The notes below the pieces were generated by a model. The model searched no databases and was not told where the DNA came from. It saw only the letters and a list, made by a program, of their open reading frames with translations. This document shows positions 55,252 through 64,000 of a stretch of DNA of 64,000 nt, in pieces. The first letter of the stretch is position 1. Each line of letters starts with the position of its first letter. The translations under genes were made by a program, and so were the position numbers. This DNA is from Nitrospinaceae bacterium UBA7883 (lineage in GTDB: Bacteria > Nitrospinota_A > UBA7883): the NCBI GenBank assembly GCA_002500605.1, contig DLRR01000007.1, forward strand, positions 124,001-188,000, written 5' to 3'.

Positions 55252-56152
55252 GTCGATTTAGGAACTCCATCACCAGTGTGATAACTACTTCATTTTCATC
55301 CTCAACCACTAAGTGGCCTGCTTTCTCTAGTTTATGGGTTTCAGCATTTGGAAACCTTTCCCTCCATTCTGATAGGAATGAGAAATCAAAACACCAATCA
55401 CGCATGCCCCAGATAATAGTCATAGGTTTATCAATCAATTTTGACAGATTTTTATCCACGCCAGACAAAATATTATGGCTTTGATCAGAAGAAATAATTG
55501 GAATATCTTGCACAAACCGCAGAATCGCAATACGGTTTTCCCAACTATCATATGGGGCTAAATAGCCCCTAATCACTGATTTATTGAATTTATTACGCTG
55601 TGCTGTCGCCATTCCCCACACTGTTGCTGCGTTAGCAAATCCATTGAAAGCTCTAACTATGACTGCTCCTACTAAAGGTAAACGACATAAACGTATTCTA
55701 AGCGGAATTCTGTCAAAAATAAAAGCAGCGGTATTAAACACAGTCAGGGATTTTATTTTTTCCACATTGTCGACGGCATAGCCAAAGCCTATTGCTCCTC
55801 CCCAGTCGTGAACTCCCATGGAGAATGAAACTATTTTGAGATGGTCTATTAGTTTCGATAAATTGGCTATGTGGGTTTTAAGGGTGTAGCTATAGTCCTG
55901 TGGTTTATCAGAAAGACCGCATCCCATATGATCAGGCACAACTACCCTATAATTATTTCCTAGAGCTTTAATCAATTCACGGTAGTAAAAAGACCAAGTG
56001 GGATTTCCGTGAAGCAATAAGACACAAGGGGCACTCTTATCCCCTTCGTCGATATAACTTAGTCTGTATCCGTCAATTTCAATGTAATTAGGCCTAAAAG
56101 GGTATTTTTGAGTTAAATCATTGAGCCATTCAGGTGGCCATGTAGAGGACAT
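55244..56152 (-). CDS. oleB: OleB-type alpha/beta hydrolase (beta-lactone decarboxylase)
   Basis: A 302-residue hydrolase of the haloalkane-dehalogenase type. The oxyanion loop is HGNPTWSF (49-56) and the nucleophile is D116 in VHDWGGAIGFG. His is near the C terminus in KAGHLVVEDE. OleB turns the beta-lactone into the cis-olefin and CO2. It lies three bases after oleA. Confidence 0.9.
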   Translation of the reverse strand: MSSTWPPEWLNDLTQKYPFRPNYIEIDGYRLSYIDEGDKSAPCVLLLHGNPTWSFYYRELIKALGNNYRVVVPDHMGCGLSDKPQDYSYTLKTHIANLSKLIDHLKIVSFSMGVHDWGGAIGFGYAVDNVEKIKSLTVFNTAAFIFDRIPLRIRLCRLPLVGAVIVRAFNGFANAATVWGMATAQRNKFNKSVIRGYLAPYDSWENRIAILRFVQDIPIISSDQSHNILSGVDKNLSKLIDKPMTIIWGMRDWCFDFSFLSEWRERFPNAETHKLEKAGHLVVEDENEVVITLVMEFLNRHG

Positions 56153-56155
56153 AGC

Positions 56156-57202
56156 CTACCATTGCAATCCCAGCATTAGGCAGTTGAGTCCCGACCCTAT
56201 GCCCAAAAGAGCTGCCTTCTCTCCCTTCTTTGCAGGGTTTTCTTCAAGACCTTTTGCCATGGTAATAGGAAGTGATACAGACCCAATATTTCCCAGTTTT
56301 TCAACTGTGGAGTAATCCAGCGAAATATTTAGCCCGATAGACTCATAAAGCAGTTTACGATGAGCTACTCCAACTTGATGAGTAAATGACCTTGTTATAT
56401 CATCTATACTCCAACCAATAACTTTCAGAAATCTATACCACGTTTTTTCTGCTAGGGCACAACCAGCATAAAGCAGTTGCTCAGAGTCTGTTTTCATAAA
56501 GGTAACTGAATCTCCATGTAACCCTTGATCCATATTGCTTTGGCACAGATGTACAGAATCAGTGTCACAACCGGCCACTCCACCAACCAATGCAGGGGCA
56601 TCAGAAGCAATGTTCTTATGGCACAAAAGTATAGCTACAGCACCAGAGCCAATGGTTAGCGATGCTATCGCAGATTTCACGCTCTGTCGAGTAAGTGTTT
56701 TATCCTTTAGTAGGTGATCAATAGTTGTGTTTACCAAGCTTTCCCCCATCTCACCAGCAACAACAATTCCCATTTCAATCTGTTCTAACTCGATCATGTT
56801 TGCTATAGTTACCATGCCGTTCAAGACACCGAGGCAAGCATTTGATATATCAAATGTTAAAGCTGAATCTATGAGACCAAGGCCTTTATGAACAATGTTC
56901 GCTGTAGCAGGTTCTAAAAAGTCTCGGCTAACTGATGCATGAAAAATAGCACCTATTCGTGAACGGCTAAGCCCCGACTTTGCAATTGCAGCTTCGCCGG
57001 CTTTGATAGCAAACTGGCTTGGACACCCTTCACGATTCCAAAAGCGCCGCTCTCTTATCCCTGTCATCATTTCGAGCCTTCCTTCAGGCAATTTCAACCT
57101 TTTATAGACTGGTTTTAACCTATCTTCAAGATCAGCAGATTTCACCACATTTGGCGCCATCTCATACCCAATGCCTGCTAGTACCACATTTGTATAACGC
57201 AT
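56156..57202 (-). CDS. oleA: OleA-type long-chain head-to-head condensing thiolase
   Basis: A 348-residue FabH-like thiolase with the C123-H275-N305 triad (DISNACLGVLNG, SFTHQVGVAHRK, KLGNIGSVSLP). OleA joins two fatty acyl-CoA units to a 2-alkyl-3-ketoacid. It is the first gene of the complete cluster, so very long-chain internal olefins are the expected product, as in Shewanella and Xanthomonas. Confidence 0.92.
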   Translation of the reverse strand: MRYTNVVLAGIGYEMAPNVVKSADLEDRLKPVYKRLKLPEGRLEMMTGIRERRFWNREGCPSQFAIKAGEAAIAKSGLSRSRIGAIFHASVSRDFLEPATANIVHKGLGLIDSALTFDISNACLGVLNGMVTIANMIELEQIEMGIVVAGEMGESLVNTTIDHLLKDKTLTRQSVKSAIASLTIGSGAVAILLCHKNIASDAPALVGGVAGCDTDSVHLCQSNMDQGLHGDSVTFMKTDSEQLLYAGCALAEKTWYRFLKVIGWSIDDITRSFTHQVGVAHRKLLYESIGLNISLDYSTVEKLGNIGSVSLPITMAKGLEENPAKKGEKAALLGIGSGLNCLMLGLQW

Positions 57203-57337
57203 GAAATTTATCTTTGTAATAACGTTAGGGATATCAATTTCTTCCGTAAATTTCTAATTTTATATGCTTTTCTAATCATTGCAAAAACAAATGACCTATC
57301 TCTTATTTGTGACTCAAAACGACACAAAATTTATTAT

Positions 57338-57889
57338 CTAACTCTCAGAAAATATAACTGACTCGAAAACTTCAAACCTAGCGTTAAGTTTCCAGTCATT
57401 TGAAGAAAGTCCAGCTTTTATTGACAACTGTGTCAGAGTCTGCGGAAGATTCCAGTTTTGCTCAATAGCGATTTGCGGCAGAAATAAAGCTTTAAAAGAA
57501 TTTTTTAATATAACTATCCCATGCTTCCCAATTTCTATCTCTTTCCAAGATTCTACATGCATCGGTTTACTCAAAACTGATATTTCTATCTCGGTTCTTT
57601 CGAGTTCTTCCACTTGGAGTGGTGAAAATCTAATATCCTTGAATGCGGCTTCCACCGCAGCAATTGCCACTGTCTCCCACAACGGCTTTAATCCATACAA
57701 ATACCCAACACAACCACGCAACTCTCCACTAGTATGTAACGATACAAATGCGCCGTCATACGCTTGGAGCCTATTTAGGTCATTTGGCGGCTTGATGGTT
57801 GTTTGTTCTCCATACAACTTTTCTTTAACAACCCTCCTCGCGAGGGAAAGTAACCATTTTTGTTCAATTCCAGATATATTAAAATCCAT
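57338..57889 (-). CDS. amrA: AMMECR1 / AmmeMemoRadiSam system protein A
   Basis: A 183-residue AMMECR1-domain protein with the signature ELRGCVGYLYGLKPLWETV, then FSPLQVEELERTEIEISVLS. It usually occurs with a MEMO protein (AmrB) and a radical SAM protein (AmrS), neither of which is in this window. The family function is not settled; a catalytic role of the RGCVG Cys is suspected. Confidence 0.85.
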   Translation of the reverse strand: MDFNISGIEQKWLLSLARRVVKEKLYGEQTTIKPPNDLNRLQAYDGAFVSLHTSGELRGCVGYLYGLKPLWETVAIAAVEAAFKDIRFSPLQVEELERTEIEISVLSKPMHVESWKEIEIGKHGIVILKNSFKALFLPQIAIEQNWNLPQTLTQLSIKAGLSSNDWKLNARFEVFESVIFSES

Positions 57890-57942
57890 TCTCTAGGTTT
57901 AAATCGCACAATTCCTATTTGCTTTATTCATATAATACCTAT

Positions 57943-57965
57943 TTATTCAAATGTTTTTTGAATAA
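57943..57965. promoter_or_regulatory. Palindrome upstream of the HdrD-like operon
   Basis: Arms TTATTCAAA and TTTGAATAA flank five bases, 16 bases before the candidate -35 at 57981. It could be a repressor or activator site; it does not match FNR or Fur boxes exactly. Confidence 0.4.
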
Positions 57966-57980
57966 TGTTTTATCTTTTAC

Positions 57981-58008
57981 TTGTTTTTTGTTATTTGCTT
58001 GCTACAAT
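57981..58008 (+). promoter_or_regulatory. Candidate sigma-70 promoter
   Basis: TTGTTT and TACAAT are separated by 16 bases, 178 bases before the ATG of the HdrD-like gene. The rest of the 57890-58186 gap shows no gene. Confidence 0.4.
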
Positions 58009-58186
58009 CAGTCTATGGTGTTTCGCTGCGAAGAGCCAGTGAGTATTTTTCTTTTAGCCACCATGAGTTGAAAGGATTTCGATTTAAGCCTAAGGTCCTG
58101 CTGACAAGTTGTAATATTATAATTTCGAAATCAGCAATAAAGTTATTTTAGAGTCCGTTGTATACAAAAGTTTAGAGGTAACATCT

Positions 58187-59467
58187 ATGCCAATTAAATC
58201 AAATAATCCACGTGTTACAGAAGACTTTGATTTTGCCTCTGGTTTGTCAAAAAGCCAGCTAATCGAAATAGACGCTTGCACCAGATGCGGTGCATGTTTG
58301 TCAGAATGTCCCATTCAAGATGCTACTGGAGACACCTCCATTTCACCACCAGACAAAATAGCAATGTTTCGTTCTTTTTTACAGCGTACCAAAGGTTTAC
58401 AGGCTAAATTAATGGGCCCATCTAATATACCTGAAGAAGAATTGAAGCATTTTTCCCGTGCTCTTTGGGAGTGTACTACATGTGGTCGCTGCGGCGAAAT
58501 GTGTGAAGCTGGCATTTTCAGCCAAAGGCTTTGGCCGTTTCTTCGTGCCAAAATGGTGGATATGGGATATGGGCCATGGGAGCCACAGAATATGATGGAG
58601 AAGGTCACACTTGAAACTGGAAACGTTTATAACCAGCCTGCTGAAAAAAGATATGACTGGTGGCCTGAGGATTGCCCAACTTACAAAGATCAGGCAGAGA
58701 TTGCATATTATACTGGATGCACTACTGCGTATGAGTCACAACCTATGGCCATTGGCGATGTACGTATGCTGACCGCAGCTAAAATTGATTATATGATGCT
58801 CCCTCCCGAAAGAGAAATCTGCTGTGGATTTCCACTTTTTGCTTCTGGACAACACAAGATCATCCCCGATCTTGTAAGACCAGTTATCCAAGACTATAAA
58901 GATAAAGGGGTCAAAACCCTTATTTCATCCTGCCCTTGCTGCTGCAACATCATGACGCGCGACTGGCCTAGATACTGGGGGGGAGAGCTACCTTTTAAAA
59001 TCAGGCACATGACCCAGTTCATCCTTGGTCGCGTTAAGGACGGTACAATTAAATTTAATAATCCGCTTAATGAAAAAATTGTATATGACGATCCTTGCTA
59101 TTTGGCCCGTGGCGTTGGCATAACTGAAGAGCCGCGCGATATTCTTAAAGAACTTCCTGGTGTAGACTTGGCCGAATTTGAACAAAACAGGATGATGGCC
59201 AGATGCTGTGGAGCTGGAGGGGCTGTCAAAAAAGTGTTTAGTGAAAATGCTATTAAGATGGGTCGTATAGCTCTAGATGAGACCAAAGAGCTTGGTGCAA
59301 AAAAGTTGGTGCTATCATGTCCTGCCTGCTATCAAAAAGTTAACGAAGCTAACGAGGGTTATCTTTCCGACGAACTACAGGTAATTGATATTATGGAGTT
59401 GTGTTCGCAGCATCTTGAGCCCGGCAGTGATCCAACAGTTGATGAAACAGCTGACAGCGATAGCTAA
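58187..59467 (+). CDS. HdrD/DsrK-like Fe-S oxidoreductase
   Basis: A 426-residue protein with two N-terminal ferredoxin motifs (CTRCGACLSECP, CTTCGRCGEMC) and two CCG modules (EICCGFPLFASG with SCPCCC, ARCCGAGGAV with SCPAC). It is the layout of heterodisulfide-reductase-type subunits that transfer electrons to disulfides or persulfides, such as HdrD and DsrK. The usual membrane partner is not adjacent. Start ATG, preceded by AGAGG. Two further genes follow in the same direction. Confidence 0.85.
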   Translation: MPIKSNNPRVTEDFDFASGLSKSQLIEIDACTRCGACLSECPIQDATGDTSISPPDKIAMFRSFLQRTKGLQAKLMGPSNIPEEELKHFSRALWECTTCGRCGEMCEAGIFSQRLWPFLRAKMVDMGYGPWEPQNMMEKVTLETGNVYNQPAEKRYDWWPEDCPTYKDQAEIAYYTGCTTAYESQPMAIGDVRMLTAAKIDYMMLPPEREICCGFPLFASGQHKIIPDLVRPVIQDYKDKGVKTLISSCPCCCNIMTRDWPRYWGGELPFKIRHMTQFILGRVKDGTIKFNNPLNEKIVYDDPCYLARGVGITEEPRDILKELPGVDLAEFEQNRMMARCCGAGGAVKKVFSENAIKMGRIALDETKELGAKKLVLSCPACYQKVNEANEGYLSDELQVIDIMELCSQHLEPGSDPTVDETADSDS

Positions 59468-59531
59468 ACTTTACAAGATAGTTCGGATAAACTTAAACTC
59501 CTAACTTAGAAGAGAGAGAGAAAAAAAGACG

Positions 59532-60173
59532 ATGAGTGCCTTTCTAGGACCAATTCATTACCAGCTTTTTAACAAAATAATATGCAGCGAAGATCGAAGT
59601 TTTGCCATTGCTAGCGCCATGGAAAAGTGTGGCAAAGACGCGGAAGTTATGTCCATTCTAACCGCTTACGGGGAAAAAATGGCAAACAAGGAGCTTGCTG
59701 ATCTAGTGGGTGACAACTCTATACATAACTTTCTTTACGGGCTCATTACAAAAGTTGACCTTTTGGAGGCTCAACTCATTGGTGCAACAGATGATAGCAA
59801 TTACCAGCAAATTCTGGATGCCGTGCAAGCTCACGGCAGCGTCCTTGGGCAAAAATTCAAAACCAATAAAGATATAAGCGCTGAAAATATATTCCAATTT
59901 GTCCGTGACTATTATCTTGAAGGCATGCCCTGTGATCCAGGTGCTGAGGTCAAGGAGCTTGACCAAAATAGACTTACCTTTAATCGGCGTTGCTGTAACC
60001 ATATACCCAATTGGGAATACACTACTTGTTCCAACAGTAAAATGTGCACCATTCACAATACTTGGATCAAAGGGTTTATATCTGGGATTAGCGATACTGC
60101 TGAATACATTCTGCATAGTTCCATAGCGGATGGGGCCACAAAATGTACCGCTGAAATAAAACTTGGAAGCTGA
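59532..60173 (+). CDS. Hypothetical Cys-rich protein downstream of the HdrD-like gene
   Basis: A 213-residue protein I do not firmly recognise. The first 140 residues are helical. The C-terminal part has CCNHIPNWEYTTC, then MCTIHNTWIKGF and DGATKC; spaced Cys/His with a GA-x-K-C end recalls ATC-hydrolase/V4R-like small-molecule domains. A strong purine-rich leader (AGAGAGAGA) precedes the ATG. Conserved cysteines next to an HdrD-like gene suggest metal or thiol chemistry. Function unknown. Confidence 0.65.
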   Translation: MSAFLGPIHYQLFNKIICSEDRSFAIASAMEKCGKDAEVMSILTAYGEKMANKELADLVGDNSIHNFLYGLITKVDLLEAQLIGATDDSNYQQILDAVQAHGSVLGQKFKTNKDISAENIFQFVRDYYLEGMPCDPGAEVKELDQNRLTFNRRCCNHIPNWEYTTCSNSKMCTIHNTWIKGFISGISDTAEYILHSSIADGATKCTAEIKLGS

Positions 60174-60222
60174 TCCTCAGATACACTACGTTGTTTTGCT
60201 CTGCTTTTGGAGTGTTTGGTAA

Positions 60223-60816
60223 ATGGATGTAGTAGCTTATCTTGCTACCGCTATGGGTATAGCATGGGCATCTGGAATAAACCTTTACGCCACTGTTGCA
60301 GTACTTGGTGTGCTTGGCGCAACGGGCCATATGGAACTCCCTGCCGAGTTAACCGTTCTCACCAATGAAGCTGTTATTGGTGTTGCCATTTTTATGTATT
60401 TGGTGGAGTTCTTTGCTGATAAGATTCCTGGCGTAGACCTAGGCTGGGACACGATTCATACTTTTATCAGGATACCAGCAGGTGCCATTCTTGCTGCCAA
60501 TCAGGTTGGTGAACTTAGCCAGGAGATACAAATAATTGCATTTTTGTTAGGTGGTATGGTAGCAGCATCGTCACACACCGTAAAAATGACCGGAAGGATA
60601 GTTGTAAACACTTCACCTGAACCATTTTCCAACTGGCTAACCTCTATAGGTGAAGACTTAGCAGCACTCGGTGCTCTGTGGCTTGCATTTAGCCACCCTT
60701 ACGTTATGCTTGGGATCTTAGTTACATTTTTTGTCTTTGCTATGTGGATCACCCCAAAACTATTTAGCACAATAAAACTAGTGCTTAATAAGTTATCTAA
60801 AATGTTTAGCAATTAG
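60223..60816 (+). CDS. DUF4126-family membrane protein
   Basis: A 197-residue integral membrane protein with about five hydrophobic segments. WASGINLYATVAVLGVLG and the DUF4126 segment FFADKIPGVDLGWDTIHTFI are clear. Function is not known for the family. It is the last gene of the three-gene set starting at 58187; the stretch 60817-61052 that follows shows no convincing gene. Confidence 0.85.
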   Translation: MDVVAYLATAMGIAWASGINLYATVAVLGVLGATGHMELPAELTVLTNEAVIGVAIFMYLVEFFADKIPGVDLGWDTIHTFIRIPAGAILAANQVGELSQEIQIIAFLLGGMVAASSHTVKMTGRIVVNTSPEPFSNWLTSIGEDLAALGALWLAFSHPYVMLGILVTFFVFAMWITPKLFSTIKLVLNKLSKMFSN

Positions 60817-61052
60817 CATAGGGTGTTATTGTAAATTTTCGTTCTCTTCCACTTGTTATTTTAAGCCGTGGTATCTTTGCTGCTGAATTTGCTCCCGTTT
60901 TCCCACTTGAAGCTTTTGGGCTTGCCGTCCCTCTATTATCACTTGAAGTTCAACACCCAAACTTCTTAGCAACAGAGTGAAGAATTAGAAACGAGCAGTT
61001 CAAATATACGCTGGTCTGCTGATTAGAGTATCCAGTTATACTCTTAGGAAAC

Positions 61053-62495
61053 TTACTTTCTTTGACGCCCACTATATTCTGGAACGGAATCACCACAGAT
61101 ATATCTAACGAGTCGTTTAACCTGGTGGCAATAGCCAAACTCATTGTCGTACCAAACATAAATTACCACATTTTTACCTTTGGCTAACGTCGCAAGGCTA
61201 TCCACAATACCAGTATAAACCGATTTTCCAAGATCGGAACTGACGACAGGACGAACCGTGAAATCAATCTGCTTGTGCAGTGGAGAGTGTATGGAAGTTT
61301 CCCTAAGGAAGTCATTTAACTCGTCACGGGCAACTGATTTGGAAAGAGTCAGGTTTAAAATCGCTAACGATACATTTGAGGTTGGGACGCGCACAGAGTT
61401 TCCGGTAAGTTTTCCTGTATATTCTGGCAGTACTTTTTCTACTGCTTTTGCAGCACCTGTAGTAGTTATAACCATGTTTAGTGGGGCAGACCTACCACGC
61501 CTTTCCGCTTTATGATAATTATCAAGGAGGTTCTGATCATTGGTATATGAATGAATAGTCTCTATGTGCCCAGCCTCTACTCCATACTGATCACTGATCA
61601 CTTTTAATGTTGGTACAACTGCGTTAGTGGTACAACTAGCACATGACAAAATATCATCCTGGTAGTTGTCTTGGTGATTAATTCCAAAAACAACATTTGG
61701 GATGTCACCTTTGCCTGGAGCTGTTAAAACAACCTTTTTAACAGCTCCTTTTATGTGTTGAGTCAAGCCGCTCCTGTCACGCCAGACACCTGTATTATCA
61801 ATCACCACTACATTCTCAAACCCATAAAAACTATAATCGATCTCACCAGGATGACTAGCAAAAATAAATTTAATCCTGTTGCCATTTACTATCAATTCTG
61901 AATCGTCAACATTTTCTTCAATGATCCCATCAAAAGCACCATGGATAGAATCATGCCTAAGTAGTTCGGCTCGCTTACTCAAGTCACTGGCACCTCCTAC
62001 ACCACGTACCACCACGGCTCGCACACGGAAAAAACGGGCTGCACCTGTTGTTGCGACAAGCAATCGCAACAAAACTCGCCCTATTCTGCCAAACCCATAA
62101 AGAACCACATCTTCTGGTCGTGCAGGACCTGTACCGGTTTCAAAAAATATACTTGGTAATTCGGAGCGGATGAACTGTTTTGAAGAGGGGAATTTGTCCA
62201 ACATTTCTGTGTAAGCTAATACAAGAAGACCAAGGTCAATACGACAGAGCCCAAGGCCCATACTGCTGATATCGTGCAATAATGCGCTATAAAGTTTCAC
62301 ATCGAGTTTCTTGCGGGAGATAAGATCCCCTCTTTCAATACTTCTTAGTATTGAAAGAGGGGTCTCGTTTGTCTGAGTCTTTCCAAAAATTTTAATTTCG
62401 ATACCCTGGCGATTAAATAGCTCCCCAATAACTGGTTCCATTTTATGTGCCAACAGCTCTCTATCGAGCCAATCCTCATGCGCTTTGTCGGTCAT
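61053..62495 (-). CDS. gap: Glyceraldehyde-3-phosphate dehydrogenase, long form
   Basis: A 480-residue NAD-dependent GAPDH with a 130-residue N-terminal helical extension before the Rossmann motif GFGRIGRVLLRLL. The catalytic Cys is in SCASCTTNAVVPTL and the C-terminal WYDNEFGY is intact. The long form is known in some Proteobacteria. The extension, of uncertain role, may regulate or oligomerise. It is downstream of selB by 84 bases, on the same strand. Confidence 0.93.
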   Translation of the reverse strand: MTDKAHEDWLDRELLAHKMEPVIGELFNRQGIEIKIFGKTQTNETPLSILRSIERGDLISRKKLDVKLYSALLHDISSMGLGLCRIDLGLLVLAYTEMLDKFPSSKQFIRSELPSIFFETGTGPARPEDVVLYGFGRIGRVLLRLLVATTGAARFFRVRAVVVRGVGGASDLSKRAELLRHDSIHGAFDGIIEENVDDSELIVNGNRIKFIFASHPGEIDYSFYGFENVVVIDNTGVWRDRSGLTQHIKGAVKKVVLTAPGKGDIPNVVFGINHQDNYQDDILSCASCTTNAVVPTLKVISDQYGVEAGHIETIHSYTNDQNLLDNYHKAERRGRSAPLNMVITTTGAAKAVEKVLPEYTGKLTGNSVRVPTSNVSLAILNLTLSKSVARDELNDFLRETSIHSPLHKQIDFTVRPVVSSDLGKSVYTGIVDSLATLAKGKNVVIYVWYDNEFGYCHQVKRLVRYICGDSVPEYSGRQRK

Positions 62496-62579
62496 TTTTT
62501 TGATCCTTCTAATTCAGGTTTACATAGACATCCTACAAAGTTGTATTCTGTTAGTGAGTAACTATTAAGGATCCGCATC

Positions 62580-64000
62580 CTAAGCCAAGACTCTAATGTT
62601 ATCTTTTCTTTTTGTGACTCCGGTTTTATCGAAATACTCCAAAATATAAATGGCAACCCTTCTCCCCACCCCGAGTATGTCGCGAAAACGGGCAGTCTCA
62701 ACTGGACCATTTTGCCGAACTTCTTCTACCAACGCCAGTCTAGCCTGTTCAAGTGAGTTCTTGTGCAGTGTATAGTCTGGGGCAAGGCTAACCAAGTCGC
62801 CAGTCTGTCCAAGTATCCGCATCATCTTTTGTATTGTACCCTTGTCCATGTTTAGTTGTAGATACACCTTATCGGATTTTGGAGGGTTTTTGATTCCGCC
62901 TTCAAGGTATGCGTTTAGTATTGCACTTCTCAAAGTATCATCTGCGCCGCTAAATTCTGCTTCACGGCCTTTAAGCCTTATCACAGAACCACAGAATTCT
63001 AAGTTCCCTGTTGAAACCGCACGCCTAATCCAGTACCCAGAAAGCGCTCCTCCCAAAAATTCAAGTTCCGACATGGCAAGGCTGGACTCCTCAATCCCCA
63101 GAATAGTGGGGTTTTTCTTATGATACTCTGATACAGCTACATTTAGCTTCTCTACAGTCGCAGATCCTATTTCTTTATTAAATACATACGTGTTGCCTTT
63201 CCATTCAAATGAGCCAACAACACTATTAAGGCCTTTTAAAGATTTCTCTAGTCTACGCTTGCTCATGTTAAACATGCTCATTATCGAATTATGTGACTTA
63301 CCCAAAGGAAATTCGTTTATAACTGCCAGAACACCACTCTCTTCCTTGCATAGTGCCTCCCACTTGGAAGAAACAGCCTTGAGTCTTCTACGCCCCAGTG
63401 GTTTGCCGCCAGGTTCGAGGATGATTCCACCACCGATAGTGTAACGGGCTGAGGACGAGCGGAGAACAAATCGGTCACCGTAGATCAAGTTAATGTTATC
63501 GGAGAATCTTATCTGGGCCACACACGCTTGGCCAGGCTCCAAACTTTTGTCGGACTCCAAAAATATTGAGCACAACGTCTCTGCTGTGTGCACATGGAGC
63601 AGATAACTTTTCCCATGAACAATCTTGAAAGGGGAGGCAAAGTGGCATACAACTTCTGCTGTGAATTGTTTAAATACATTATTAATAACAGGATGGCATA
63701 AAACCACTCCACGTCTAATCAAGTCGACGTTTAACCCCGCCACGTTTAGAGCCGCACGGGTTCCGGCCACACCATTTTCCACTGTAGTACCATAGCGTTG
63801 AACTCGCCTAACCCTAGCATTGCCACCCCCTGGGGATAAGACCAGCCTATCTTCAGGTAATACAGAACCGCTGAATATCGAGCCCGTAACAACAACCCCG
63901 TGGCCTTTAACACTAAAGACCCTGTCAATGGGCATTCTGAAGTATGCGTCAGGCCATGGTTCTCTTGCTTCACCAGACAAAGAAATAAGCGCATCCTTGA
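62580..64000 (-). CDS. selB: Selenocysteine-specific elongation factor SelB, 5' part outside window
   Basis: The frame runs past the window edge, so the N-terminal GTPase domain is not seen. Present are EF-Tu-like domains II/III (FRMPIDRVFSVKGHGVVVTG opens domain II; FVLRSSSARYTIGGGIILEP) and the C-terminal winged-helix domains that bind the SECIS hairpin (near the end, GVGRRVAIYILEYFDKTGVT). SelB brings Sec-tRNA to in-frame UGA codons. The organism should therefore make selenoproteins; selA may lie beyond the edge. This directly supports reading through the UGA at 16986. Confidence 0.94.
   Translation of the reverse strand, partial: KDALISLSGEAREPWPDAYFRMPIDRVFSVKGHGVVVTGSIFSGSVLPEDRLVLSPGGGNARVRRVQRYGTTVENGVAGTRAALNVAGLNVDLIRRGVVLCHPVINNVFKQFTAEVVCHFASPFKIVHGKSYLLHVHTAETLCSIFLESDKSLEPGQACVAQIRFSDNINLIYGDRFVLRSSSARYTIGGGIILEPGGKPLGRRRLKAVSSKWEALCKEESGVLAVINEFPLGKSHNSIMSMFNMSKRRLEKSLKGLNSVVGSFEWKGNTYVFNKEIGSATVEKLNVAVSEYHKKNPTILGIEESSLAMSELEFLGGALSGYWIRRAVSTGNLEFCGSVIRLKGREAEFSGADDTLRSAILNAYLEGGIKNPPKSDKVYLQLNMDKGTIQKMMRILGQTGDLVSLAPDYTLHKNSLEQARLALVEEVRQNGPVETARFRDILGVGRRVAIYILEYFDKTGVTKRKDNIRVLA

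Noticed and set aside
60822..60977. A short + strand ORF after the DUF4126 gene ending near LEVQHPNFLATE.
   Set aside because: It has no ATG, GTG or TTG start at a useful position and no ribosome site. It looks like non-coding sequence or a remnant.
1..64000. CRISPR arrays, rRNA genes, transposases, phage genes.
   Set aside because: No regularly spaced direct repeats, rRNA signature sequences, or transposase/integrase motifs were seen on either strand.

Overview
The window is a bacterial chromosome segment, fairly AT-rich by eye (roughly 40% G+C) and densely coded on both strands. It has a Gram-negative cell plan: Tat and lipoprotein signals, LspA, PssA/Psd, and periplasmic TRAP transport. 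No single marker fixes the taxon. The gene order ilvB-ilvN-ilvC-psd-pssA, the many CCG/Fe-S oxidoreductases, dsrEFH, two molybdopterin enzymes, an oleABCD cluster and a selenocysteine elongation factor together suggest a marine or redox-gradient member of the Desulfobacterota / SAR324 / Nitrospinota type. That placement is inference.

Layout. 1-11.6 kb: a sensor kinase cut by the left edge, a radical SAM/SPASM protein with three C-terminal PCP_red-like repeats, a TerB-like protein with a metallophosphoesterase, a sugar aminotransferase, a GlcF-like Fe-S protein, lspA and ileS. 12.06-19.4 kb: a CAU tRNA followed by a minus-strand sulfur-type operon (ArsR, membrane protein, rhodanese lipoprotein, YeeE/YedE transporter, type II molybdopterin alpha and beta subunits). 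A displaced copy of the tRNA anticodon arm lies at its far end, so the block looks like a small tRNA-integrated island. 19.5-31.4 kb: a nuclease, YceI, and a divergent lactate/2-hydroxyacid locus (GntR-lutABC facing dctPQM-FAD/Fe-S dehydrogenase) with a PdhR/LldR-like operator, then a CbiD-like protein lacking its C-terminal half. 31.5-41.5 kb: an ADP-ribosylglycohydrolase, mgtE, pssA-psd-ilvCNB, and bioF-bioB. 41.9-52.5 kb: dsrEFH, a sigma-54 response regulator, TorD chaperone, a Tat-exported molybdopterin enzyme with Fe-S and membrane subunits, a small structured-leader gene, and a hybrid kinase. 52.6-57.2 kb: a complete oleABCD long-chain olefin cluster. 57.3-64 kb: AMMECR1, an HdrD/DsrK-like Fe-S protein with two companions, a long-form GAPDH, and the 3' part of selB.

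The most notable signal is at 16167-17264. Two stretches that look like separate ORFs are one reading frame of 365 residues interrupted by a single in-frame UGA. The UGA sits where the transporter family has the Cys of its CPG-type motif. A hairpin with a GGU apical loop lies 19 nt after the UGA, and selB is encoded in the same window. The best reading is a selenocysteine-containing YeeE/YedE sulfur transporter in a mobile sulfur-oxidoreductase island.
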